Assembly: GCA_022823085.1 (NCBI GenBank)
Contig: JAJDXV010000118.1
Coordinates: 1 to 51,064 of the forward strand
Origin: Candidatus Poribacteria bacterium
GTDB lineage: Bacteria > Poribacteria > WGA-4E > WGA-3G
DNA length: 51,064 nt
Reading direction: 5' to 3'
Part shown: piece after piece, positions 43,383-50,933 of the stretch
How the letters are laid out: every line of letters starts with the position of its first letter
Position numbering within the stretch: position 1 is the first letter of the stretch
Program-made: the position numbers and the translations under genes
The notes under the pieces: model-generated
What the model was told of the DNA's origin: nothing
Seen by the model: the letters and a program-made list of their open reading frames with translations, nothing else
The model's database searches: none

Positions 43383-44551
43383 TTCGACTCCTCAACGATC
43401 TCAACCAATTCATTAAATGTTTGCCTCAAGATCTCATCAGGCGGTTCACCATCGAACTTTGTCCTATAAAACTGCTCGAAAATTTCTTCAGGACGTTTCA
43501 TGTCTTCAACGGAGATTTTCGGTCCTTGCTCCGTCTCCGACAGTTCGAGCTCAACGCTCAAAACCTCGCCGCCGCGGTTGGCAAACGCCTGCCGTATTTC
43601 ATCGCTGATGCCGACCCGCGGTGTGGTTAATTTCAGCTTGACTTGGATATACTTACCGTCCCAGTCGCCAGTCATCGCGTCTGATAAGACCGAAGTTTCA
43701 TTACCTGCAACAATACATAGCTCTTTAAAGATGGGAACCTTAATCTCCTTATCACATACCAATGCACCATCATCAGAGAGTTCCAGCAGATACACAGCCT
43801 TGTGATAACTCGTTTCATTGAATCTTAACGGGATCGGTGAACCCGAATACCGAACCGGATAATCTGTGCCTTTGATCGTCTGTGGTCTGTGGAGGTGTCC
43901 TAAAGCGACATAACTGACATCTTCTGGAAAATCGCTGATGTGGGTAGCCGTTGCACCACCGATCTGTACGTTCCGTTCGGAATCACCTACTTGTCCACCT
44001 TGCACGAAAAGGTGCCCCATCAAAATTTTGGGCAGTTCTACTGGCATTAAAGAGACGCAATCCGCGTAGAACGCCTTAAACCGTTCCCGATACCGTTCGT
44101 TCCGATCGGCTTCTGTTTCATAAGAGAGGTGCCGGAGATCGCTTTCGGAGAGAAACGGGACAGCCGCAACAGCAACCTGTGGGTTCTCACGCGGTAAAGT
44201 GACGACACATTTCGTCGGTTCATCTGCGGTTCCGACGACATAAATTCTGCCCATCTCAAGGAACTCGCGCGGTGCCTCTAAATGGCGCGGCGAGTCGTGA
44301 TTACCAGCCGTAATCACCGTGTACGCGTCGGTCTCACTAAAAAGACGGTAGAGGAATCGGTAGTAGAGATTCGTTGATTCCGAAGAAGGGAGTGCCGTAT
44401 CGAAGATGTCGCCTGAAACGAGGAGAAGTTCAACCTGATGTGCTTGGATCGTCTCAAGAAGCCAATCCAGAAATTGTTCGTGTTCATCCGTGCGTTGACG
44501 TTCGTGGAGCCGTTGACCGATATGCCAATCGGCGGTGTGCAGTATTCTCAT
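43379..44551 (-). CDS. sbcD: exonuclease subunit SbcD
   Basis: 390 residues. Calcineurin-like phosphoesterase motifs are all present: TADWHIGQRLH, SGDIFD, AGNHDSPRH and GHLHRPQ. It supplies the Mn-dependent nuclease of SbcCD. First gene of the operon; promoter at 44606-44635 on the minus strand. Confidence 0.95.
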   Translation of the reverse strand: MRILHTADWHIGQRLHERQRTDEHEQFLDWLLETIQAHQVELLLVSGDIFDTALPSSESTNLYYRFLYRLFSETDAYTVITAGNHDSPRHLEAPREFLEMGRIYVVGTADEPTKCVVTLPRENPQVAVAAVPFLSESDLRHLSYETEADRNERYRERFKAFYADCVSLMPVELPKILMGHLFVQGGQVGDSERNVQIGGATATHISDFPEDVSYVALGHLHRPQTIKGTDYPVRYSGSPIPLRFNETSYHKAVYLLELSDDGALVCDKEIKVPIFKELCIVAGNETSVLSDAMTGDWDGKYIQVKLKLTTPRVGISDEIRQAFANRGGEVLSVELELSETEQGPKISVEDMKRPEEIFEQFYRTKFDGEPPDEILRQTFNELVEIVEESK

Positions 44552-44605
44552 ATTTTCGTGCCTTTATCACTCCTTGAAAACCGTTGTGAGATTCTAATAC
44601 GTACT

Positions 44606-44635
44606 ATCATAGCAGATACGAAAACCTCTTTTCAA
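44606..44635 (-). promoter_or_regulatory. promoter of sbcDC
   Basis: On the minus strand TTGAAA (44635-44630), 18 bp, TATGAT (44611-44606). Confidence 0.55.
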
Positions 44636-44729
44636 GTAAATTAATTCGTTGCGAAAAAAGAAGGGACGTGATACATTAAAGTCGATGCTTGACGATTGCA
44701 ACGCTGCGGAAAATAAGGAGTTAGCCGTA

Positions 44730-45923
44730 ATGAGAAACGATGGACGTACCTTAACTGCAGAACTCAAAGAGATGCAAGTCTATGGAGAAACGCGCGTCGG
44801 ATGGGATGAGAACGTACCTGTCAATGAAACAGTTGACGGGGATGGAAATGTTCCCTCCGGCAGTAGAGGTTTCGGCGTAGCAGATCCGAGTTCCCCGAAG
44901 CGTCGGGTCTACAATGATCCGGAAGTCGAGGCACTCCGCGAAAAATTACGTGAACATAACGGTATCCGTGGACTCGAAATCTGTGATCCGAACGAAGTCA
45001 AAAGAGCCGCTCGGATATTTCATCGGGACGGGTTCGTTGTGGTGCGCGATCTGCTCACACCGGAACAGTTAGCGCGTTGGCGAAAGGGCTGCGCCGAGGC
45101 ACTTCGCGATATCCTCTCCATACCAGGACCCGACGGTAAAAAATACATGACCGAAACCGGACGGCTGCCACACCGCTACAGCTACGGCACCTCCTCCGCT
45201 TCGAGACAGATGCTGCATCACCCCGCTTGGGCAAGTATGGTGGACCTACCGACAACAACACCGATCGTCACGGAGATTTTCGGGGCTTCGGATTATCGGG
45301 TCTGGGGTTCAGGTGGCGACCTCTGCCTCCCGGGGGCGATCGAATATCAGCACCTACATTCCGACGGTAGGGACGCACAACATCTCTCCGAAGCACGGAT
45401 TGCGCAAGCGGAACGGCTCGGTGTTCAACTCCATAGAGACGATAACGGTAATCTCGATGTCCCCTCCCAAAAGTTGATTATGGAGATGACACCACCGATG
45501 GTTACGATTAATTTTGTTATGTGTGATCTCACGTGGGAAAACGGGCCGATCCGCCAGATTCCTGGAACACATACCCTGCAACAGTATCCGCCGGGTCCGG
45601 CTGAAGAACCCGATTGGATGAAGCATTCAACGCTCGTCGGTGCAACTGCTGGGTCTGGTGTGTTCCGGGATAACCGAGCATGGCATGGTGCGACACCGAA
45701 TCTGTCAAAAGAGATCCGCGCCCTTCCGAATGTTGAGTACGCCGCACCGTGGTGGACACCACAAATGTTCAGTAAGGTTATGCCGCACGAAATCTGGGAA
45801 ACGTTGACACCGTACGCTCAGAAATTGTGCGACTGGATCAAGGCGGAGCCGGGAGCCTGGCCAGCAGGTGCAGGTATTATGCATCCACTCGCAAGCAAAC
45901 GCGAAGCCGCAAAGAAATCATAG
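44730..45923 (+). CDS. phytanoyl-CoA dioxygenase (PhyH) family protein
   Basis: 397 residues from the ATG at 44730, preceded by AAGGAG at 9 bp; the frame is open to a TTG at 44649, but the homology and the ribosome-binding site favour 44730. RIFHRDGFVVVRDLLTPEQL is the family N-terminus; QHLHSDGRD supplies His210 and Asp212, and RAWHGATPN the distal His. Fe(II)/2-oxoglutarate oxygenase of unknown substrate. The Gfo/Idh/MocA gene begins 13 bp after its stop, so the two probably act on the same metabolite. Confidence 0.8.
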   Translation: MRNDGRTLTAELKEMQVYGETRVGWDENVPVNETVDGDGNVPSGSRGFGVADPSSPKRRVYNDPEVEALREKLREHNGIRGLEICDPNEVKRAARIFHRDGFVVVRDLLTPEQLARWRKGCAEALRDILSIPGPDGKKYMTETGRLPHRYSYGTSSASRQMLHHPAWASMVDLPTTTPIVTEIFGASDYRVWGSGGDLCLPGAIEYQHLHSDGRDAQHLSEARIAQAERLGVQLHRDDNGNLDVPSQKLIMEMTPPMVTINFVMCDLTWENGPIRQIPGTHTLQQYPPGPAEEPDWMKHSTLVGATAGSGVFRDNRAWHGATPNLSKEIRALPNVEYAAPWWTPQMFSKVMPHEIWETLTPYAQKLCDWIKAEPGAWPAGAGIMHPLASKREAAKKS

Positions 45924-45936
45924 AAGGAGACAACAG

Positions 45937-46977
45937 ATGTTAAACTGGGGTGTTATGGGAGCAGGCGGAATCGCTTACGTTTTCTGCAACGGCATGCGTT
46001 TCACTGACACCGGACAGATGTTCGCTGTCGCGAGTCGCACACAGGAACGTAGGGATAGACTCGCCACCGATTTCGGTATCTCTCGTCAATACGATGACTA
46101 CACAGACCTCTTGACGGACGACGATGTCGATGCCATCTATATTGCGACAATCCACCCGTTACATGCGGAATGGGCAGTAAAATGTGCCGAAGCAGGAAAA
46201 CACCTATTGGTTGAAAAACCGATCAGCATGAACCACACTGAAACCGAGGCGATGGTAAACGCTGCACGGGAAAACGATGTCTTCCTTATGGAAGCCTTTA
46301 TGTACCGGTGCCATCCGCAGATCGCAAAGATGGTTGAACTGATACAAGACGGTGCGATCGGTGATGTTCTAACTATCCGTGCGACGTTCGGTTACCGCTC
46401 CGGTTTTAACCCGCAGAGTCGTCTCTATAACCGTGAAATGGGCGGTGGTGGTATCCTCGACATCGGGTGTTATACCGCCTCAATGGCTCGGAAAATAGCG
46501 GGTGCAGCGGCGAATGAATTGTTCCTTGATCCGATCTCTGTGAAAGGGAACGGAAAAATCGGTCCGACAGGTGTGGATCACATTGCAGCGGCGACCCTAA
46601 AATTTGAGAACGACATTATCGCCGAGATCGTTTGCGCTGTCGAATGCACTTACGGCAGTAACGTTATCATCTACGGCACGGACGGAACGCTGACGATTCC
46701 GAACCCGTGGCTGCCGTCATCGCCGTGCCGCGGTGCGCGAACACCGTTGCCCGCCGATACCACTTTCCCCGCAACGCAGTTGATTGTTCAGTCGTCTGGA
46801 AGTCGAGAACCCACTGAGGTGGTGGTTACGGCTGATAGGGATCTGTTCACCTATGAAGCGGATACAGTTGCAGCGCATATCGCAGATCGACAAGCCCCGG
46901 CAATGTCTTGGGCAGATACACTCGGCAACATGCAACTCCTTGATACTTGGCGCGAAGAGGTAGGCGTTATTCAGTAA
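45937..46977 (+). CDS. Gfo/Idh/MocA-family oxidoreductase
   Basis: 346 residues from the ATG at 45937 with AAGGAG 7 bp upstream. The N-terminal Rossmann motif GVMGAGGIAY, then YIATIHPLHAEWAVKCAEAGKHLLVEKPISMN with catalytic EKP, and the C-terminal GGGILDIGCYTASMAR are typical. NAD(P)-dependent oxidation or reduction of a sugar or cyclitol is likely. Paired with the PhyH gene upstream. Confidence 0.9.
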   Translation: MLNWGVMGAGGIAYVFCNGMRFTDTGQMFAVASRTQERRDRLATDFGISRQYDDYTDLLTDDDVDAIYIATIHPLHAEWAVKCAEAGKHLLVEKPISMNHTETEAMVNAARENDVFLMEAFMYRCHPQIAKMVELIQDGAIGDVLTIRATFGYRSGFNPQSRLYNREMGGGGILDIGCYTASMARKIAGAAANELFLDPISVKGNGKIGPTGVDHIAAATLKFENDIIAEIVCAVECTYGSNVIIYGTDGTLTIPNPWLPSSPCRGARTPLPADTTFPATQLIVQSSGSREPTEVVVTADRDLFTYEADTVAAHIADRQAPAMSWADTLGNMQLLDTWREEVGVIQ

Positions 46978-47488
46978 CGGACAGGCGTGAATATAGAATT
47001 TGTCTTACCCATTGGTTGATGATTTCTAACCATTTTGGGTTGATGATTATGGCATAAACCCAGAAACTATAAAGGTTTGGAGAGGTTGATGATTTGGTTG
47101 ATGATTCAGGACTTTAAAAAAAAAACACATAGACTAAAAATGGAGCCAGCGGAATTGGAAGATACGGAGATTGGAAGTTAGAGGACCTCCCAGCATCTAT
47201 TCCTTCGCTAACGACGATGAGCTGCTCCGGGCGTTCCTACACACACAGACTCTCGGACTCGGCTCGGCGATATGGGAGATGGCAGTCCGCTCAGAAGGGA
47301 ATATGTGGCGGTTAGAGAAGCCCCTTGAAGGGACACTTGTCAGGCCGGTATGGGGCACATTCGCGGACATCATTGCACCGACAGACAGCAACAGGCGATT
47401 TCGATCAAAGCCTACAGGAAGTCTTACAACGCACACCACTGGCACGCGAGGCTTTGTATTTGGGTGCCGATCGGTGGCGGATGGGTTT
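46978..47488. other. gene-poor interval with short repeats
   Basis: No convincing gene. Four copies of GGTTGATGATT lie at 47014-47024, 47038-47048, 47084-47094 and 47096-47106. From about 47170 the DNA is more gene-like in composition. A frame ending near 47531 contains LQEVLQRTPLAREALYLGAD, which may be the remains of a protein gene. I cannot assign it. Confidence 0.35.
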
Positions 47489-47534
47489 CGGAATTAGTCG
47501 TTTTGGACTTGCAGAAATGCAGAAATTTTAAACC

Positions 47535-47563
47535 TTGACAATTTTTCTCAAAAATTGTATAAC
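47535..47563 (+). promoter_or_regulatory. strong promoter within the 241-bp element
   Basis: TTGACA (47535-47540), 17 bp, TATAAC (47558-47563). The spacer itself is palindromic (CAATTTTT-CTC-AAAAATTG, 47539-47557), so promoter access could depend on DNA structure or a repressor. Confidence 0.65.
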
Positions 47564-47569
47564 TTTTTT

Positions 47570-47641
47570 AACCTCATTGAGACCGAAAAAAGCAACTCGC
47601 TTTTAGGTTCAGATAGGGGACTAACAATCCCCTATTTTCTT
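47570..47641 (+). ncRNA. candidate small RNA (about 70 nt)
   Basis: Predicted from the promoter at 47535-47563 and the terminator at 47613-47641. The transcript would begin with a hairpin AAAAGC-AACTC-GCTTTT flanked by pairing ACC/GGT, then the terminator hairpin. No reading frame of note. Expression is unproven. Confidence 0.4.
47613..47641 (+). terminator. Rho-independent terminator-like hairpin
   Basis: ATAGGGGA (47613-47620) pairs perfectly with TCCCCTAT (47628-47635), followed by TTTCTT. A further perfect 10-bp hairpin follows at 47658-47684. Confidence 0.65.
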
Positions 47642-47758
47642 ACCTACATTGTATCAGATAAACCCTTTATTTATAAGGGTTTATAGCAATTTCTAACAAC
47701 TTTTTGCAAGTCCAAAACGAATAATTCCGTACTGGAAAATATTCAGAAGGAGATAAGT

Positions 47759-48160
47759 ATGTTTAAACATATCTCTGGCAATTCGTTCTCTGAAATACAA
47801 GCTCGGGCTATATTACCTGTTCTTGTACGGCAAGCTATGGCTTGCCAAAAGATTTCCTATGGTAAATTAGCGAAAGAGCTTGGTATACATCATAGACCTC
47901 TCAGACATCCGTTGGATCTTATTCGATTTACTCTCTGTAAACTAAGCGAACAATGGCAAGAAGATATCCCACCCCTACAAGGACTTGTTGTTAATCAAGA
48001 TACTGGTTTACCGGGTGAAGGTGTTGTTTTCTTCGCTGATCGAGAACTAAATAGGCAAGAAAGAGAAGCAGTTGTTAAATCTGTTCACGGGGAAATCTTC
48101 GGATATACCAAGTGGTTAGATGTACTTGAAGCACTTGGGTTGCCACAGGATAAGTGTTAG
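47759..48160 (+). CDS. unknown 133-residue protein
   Basis: AAGGAG stands about 7 bp before the ATG. KISYGKLAKELGIHHRPLRHPLDLIRFTLCKLSEQWQEDIPPLQGLVVNQDTGLPGEG suggests a winged-helix-like N-terminal part and a conserved P-P-L-x-x-L-V-V-N-x-x-T-G-L-P-G motif. I associate this motif with proteins in accessory islands but cannot name a family. Soluble, no signal peptide. First of three tandem small genes on the plus strand. Confidence 0.65.
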   Translation: MFKHISGNSFSEIQARAILPVLVRQAMACQKISYGKLAKELGIHHRPLRHPLDLIRFTLCKLSEQWQEDIPPLQGLVVNQDTGLPGEGVVFFADRELNRQEREAVVKSVHGEIFGYTKWLDVLEALGLPQDKC

Positions 48161-48204
48161 TTCTGTGATTTTTACTGATGAATAATCAGATTGGAGGAAA
48201 AACG

Positions 48205-48513
48205 ATGATAAGCGATCGGGAAAACGCGAAAACGATCGCCAAACTTTGCTGGTATACAGGGAAGAGATCTGTCGAAACGTTAGCATGGTATTTAGAGATA
48301 GATGAAGATGAGGTTGAGAGCATTATAGGGAGCGATGAACATCTCGCAGCGATTGAAGAACTGATACGCACTCGACCGAATAGAAAGCCTGTGTCCATAA
48401 AAGATTGGTGGGGAAAAGAATGGAAGAATAAGCCTTCAGCGTTCGCAAGGAGAATGATGTTGTCAGAGACGGAAGCGTCGGAACTCATAGAGAAGATATT
48501 GCGCAGTTTATGA
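48205..48513 (+). CDS. unknown 102-residue protein, possible DNA-binding helix
   Basis: GGAGG at 48193-48197 is 7 bp before the ATG at 48205; an ATG at 48178 is in frame but lacks such a site. Helical throughout; SVETLAWYLEIDEDEVESIIGS looks like a helix-turn-helix of the sigma region 4 type. Rich in Glu and Lys, no membrane segment. Role unknown. Confidence 0.55.
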   Translation: MISDRENAKTIAKLCWYTGKRSVETLAWYLEIDEDEVESIIGSDEHLAAIEELIRTRPNRKPVSIKDWWGKEWKNKPSAFARRMMLSETEASELIEKILRSL

Positions 48514-48630
48514 TGCCAGTCAGTCAGGTGGCTGCCTTGATATTGAGCGTTTACACGATGATACGATTTTGTCAATTTCTGACGAAAAAACCTTTTAATG
48601 GCTGCTGGCTATCGGCGACAGAGGTATTAA

Positions 48631-49149
48631 ATGCTATTTCGCAAAACACGTATAGAACCACGTATAGAGAACAACGATGAATTATATCCGCGATACTGGT
48701 CTGAATTTTCACAATACTATAGAGCTAATGGTCTATCGGTTACCTCTGTAGGCGTAAATGATGGCGATCCAAAACCAAAATCCTATTACTTTCAGATGGA
48801 CAGTTTTGACAAGTTTCACATTAGTCTTGGAGTATTTCTACTTAGTGATTCTGAAATTAGTGCGAATATTAATTTGAACAAAAGGATAGAGCAAAATGCA
48901 GCTATCTTTGAAGCGTTGAAGTCTGCACAAGAATATTTTCAGAGATTTGACGAAGATCTACTATTTTTGCCAGAGCGTTCCTCAAAAGTCTATATTATCG
49001 GTTGTAAAAAACAAGTCGATATTAGGGACCCAAACGATTGGTCAAATCAATTTGAATGGCTCTGCACAAATATTGAGCGTTTACACAATGTTTTTCTTAT
49101 ACCCCTCAGAATCACCCAGTTTTATGAACAAACACAACTGCCACAATAA
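48631..49149 (+). CDS. DUF4268-like protein
   Basis: 172 residues. NNDELYPRYWSEFSQYYRANGLS, ISLGVFLLSDSEISANINLNKRIEQNAAIFEALK and the C-terminal WLCTNIERLHNVFLIPL resemble DUF4268, a domain often at the C-terminus of nucleases or in defence-associated proteins. Here it stands alone. GAGG precedes the ATG by 6 bp. A 20-bp segment from its 3' part recurs upstream (see findings). Confidence 0.6.
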   Translation: MLFRKTRIEPRIENNDELYPRYWSEFSQYYRANGLSVTSVGVNDGDPKPKSYYFQMDSFDKFHISLGVFLLSDSEISANINLNKRIEQNAAIFEALKSAQEYFQRFDEDLLFLPERSSKVYIIGCKKQVDIRDPNDWSNQFEWLCTNIERLHNVFLIPLRITQFYEQTQLPQ

Positions 49150-49164
49150 CGGAGGAAGTTGTAT

Positions 49165-49215
49165 ATGAGGAATCAAAATTTTAGACGAACATCCAATAAC
49201 GGATCCGAGCCCTGA
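49165..49215 (+). pseudogene. possible 16-codon gene stump
   Basis: GGAGG at 49151-49155 precedes an ATG at 49165 opening a frame of 16 codons that stops 13 bp before element G. It could be the cut-off start of a fourth gene in the series or simply chance. Confidence 0.25.
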
Positions 49216-49228
49216 ACCCGAATCCAAC

Positions 49229-49347
49229 AGGACTTACGCAATTTTGACTACAGTCTGTTCTGTTAGATGAGATTTTTCGGAAAACACAGTGGTCTGGTGC
49301 CACAGGCTAACAGCCTATGCTACAAAAGAGCAGTACGCGTAAGTCCT
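49229..49347. mobile_element. inverted-repeat element G (119 bp)
   Basis: AGGACTTACGCA to GCGTAAGTCCT. Central hairpin CACAGGCT-AAC-AGCCTATG (49301-49319), the reverse complement of that in element E. It lies between convergent genes. Confidence 0.9.
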
Positions 49348-49441
49348 ATCCAATATAGACGATAGCACACCATTCTAATCTCAACCCAACTGGTGAATCC
49401 TACCTTTTTTCGTGGGGTTCACCTTTTTGCGTAAAATCGCG

Positions 49442-49813
49442 TCAATATAGATAGATTAAATCCTGAAAAAAATGAATGAGGGTACCCTTCACGGCTTTAC
49501 GAAGATCTTCGCCCAAAAGCGAAGTCTTAAGGATTAAATCTAACTCATTTTCTACTTCGGGCAAGTCCAGTCCCGCTTGCACAGCATCATAGAGAAGCTG
49601 GAGCTTGTAGGTAGATATGATATCTTCAATGTTAATATTGTCGATGACTTCGCCGATAGCTTTATCAATAGCGGCGTTGAACGCGGCATCAAGTGCATCT
49701 ACTATCACTGTACCGACATCAATATTATCAGGGAAAATCCCTTCACGCTCAACAGCAGCATGAATCTCATAGTAAAGGACTTCTCTGATAATTTCTGCGA
49801 GTTGCTGTTCCAT
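49442..49813 (-). CDS. unknown 123-residue protein, partner of a TIR-like protein
   Basis: Strongly acidic and helical (EQQLAEIIREVLYYEIHAAVEREG, DALDAAFNAAIDKAIGEVIDNI) with no signal peptide or membrane helix. Its ATG directly follows the stop of the TIR-like gene with no gap, so translation is likely coupled. It resembles no family I know. Possible roles include an immunity or regulatory partner of the TIR protein; this is inference from position only. Confidence 0.65.
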   Translation of the reverse strand: MEQQLAEIIREVLYYEIHAAVEREGIFPDNIDVGTVIVDALDAAFNAAIDKAIGEVIDNINIEDIISTYKLQLLYDAVQAGLDLPEVENELDLILKTSLLGEDLRKAVKGTLIHFFQDLIYLY

Positions 49814-50464
49814 CTACTTTGACCACCTTTTGCCCGATCGGTTGTTTTTGAAAGGCGGATAAGAATTGTTGGGCGGTGGGTTCTTATCTCTCCGCTTGAA
49901 AGCTTCGTGTATCCATGATTGCAAGGTATCAGGGTCATCAGTCCAAGGATAAATCTTGGCGAAACCACATTCAATGTTATCGTGGAGTCGTGGGGGGATT
50001 ATTCGGGAGTCATAAGAAAGGAGCTTTCCGTTTTCATAGACTGTCCGAATATCAGCCGGGGGTATCTGCAAAGTAGGGGGGAGTGTCCCGGAAAGTACTG
50101 TGTGGTAGGGGAATGTCGGCAACAAAAGCCCTAAAAGCCCTGAGCGTGAGTTGTATTCTGTTTGACGTATACTCGACCCAATTTCCCAATCTACGTGCTT
50201 CCTTTTCCATGTTTTAGCACCAACGAGCACAATTGTCACAGTCGAATCTCGAAGATTTTTATCCCTGATTTTTTGACGAATCGTTTCTGTTTTCAGATTT
50301 GGATCAATATCGCCTTCTTTGACAGATTTTGACTCCATGGTGTCATAAATTTTCGCAAACAAAGTTTCAAAACGGTCCTTGTAGTCTTGATCGTTAGCGT
50401 GATGATAACTTACAAAAACCCTATGCCGGTTATTTTGCGGATGTCGGCTATGGTAAGAATGCAT
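49814..50464 (-). CDS. ThsB-like TIR-domain protein
   Basis: 216 residues. HRVFVSYHHANDQDYKDRFETLFA opens the fold, VTIVLVGAKTWKRKHVDWEIGSSI provides the conserved G-x-x-T-W...W-E of PF08937-type (ThsB/MTH538) TIR domains, including the likely catalytic Glu in DWEI. ThsB proteins in Thoeris defence make a cyclic ADP-ribose signal after phage infection. No ThsA (NADase effector) is visible; instead a 123-residue unknown is encoded immediately downstream. AGGAG lies 4 bp before the ATG. Confidence 0.75.
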   Translation of the reverse strand: MHSYHSRHPQNNRHRVFVSYHHANDQDYKDRFETLFAKIYDTMESKSVKEGDIDPNLKTETIRQKIRDKNLRDSTVTIVLVGAKTWKRKHVDWEIGSSIRQTEYNSRSGLLGLLLPTFPYHTVLSGTLPPTLQIPPADIRTVYENGKLLSYDSRIIPPRLHDNIECGFAKIYPWTDDPDTLQSWIHEAFKRRDKNPPPNNSYPPFKNNRSGKRWSK

Positions 50465-50602
50465 ATTGCTCCTAACACCATTAGATGGTAGTTTTCAATA
50501 ATCTCTATGAAAATCAGGGGGTTGACAACTTACTTTATGGAGGGCATGGTAAGATAAAAACACCGACACAAAAAGTAAATACCACTGATGTTGGTAACTC
50601 TG

Positions 50603-50628
50603 GGATAGGCAGCCACCTGTCCTTTTTT
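50603..50628 (+). terminator. isolated Rho-independent terminator
   Basis: GGATAGG pairs with CCTGTCC (one T-G), followed by six T. It is on the plus strand, with no plus-strand gene ahead of it; it may end a short RNA or be a relic. The rest of 50465-50764 shows no gene. Confidence 0.55.
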
Positions 50629-50764
50629 CTTTCCAAAGAATAACCTTAATCCGAGTTGCTTGTCAAGTAAAAAAAACGAAAAAGGCAGAGCCATTCAATT
50701 GTCGGTGTGTGCTTAGGTGTATGTAAATCCAGTCAATATAAATCTAATCGTCAAAAACATCTTC

Positions 50765-50883
50765 AGGACTTACGCACTTTTGGCTATAGGTGGCTCTGTC
50801 AGATGAAATTCTTCTGAAAACACAGCGTTTTTGCGTCACAATCTAACAGATTGTGGTACAAAAGAGCGATATGCGTAAGTCCT
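50765..50883. mobile_element. inverted-repeat element H (119 bp)
   Basis: AGGACTTACGCA to TGCGTAAGTCCT. Central hairpin CACAATCT-AAC-AGATTGTG (50837-50855), perfect over 8 bp. Confidence 0.9.
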
Positions 50884-50933
50884 AATCTTAATAGAAGTAG
50901 TAGAGCGAAGTCAGGCGGTGCGTACTCAGGGGT

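Larger units (their letters stand above)
47489..47729. mobile_element. 241-bp inverted-repeat element with promoter and hairpins
   Basis: The ends match as inverted repeats over 25 bp with one mismatch (47489-47513 and 47705-47729), including GTTTTGGACTTGCA. Inside are a promoter, three hairpins and a terminator but no credible protein-coding frame. It looks like a MITE or a structured RNA gene. The ATG of the next gene is 30 bp beyond its right end. Confidence 0.7.

Noticed and set aside
47171..47497. A 108-codon open frame before the 241-bp element
   Set aside because: No ribosome-binding site, low-complexity threonine-rich tail and no family resemblance. Other frames there look equally gene-like, so decayed sequence is more likely.
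50522..50555. TTGACA at 50522 as a plus-strand promoter for the isolated terminator
   Set aside because: The nearest -10-like sequence (TAAGAT) is 22 bp away, too far for a normal promoter.
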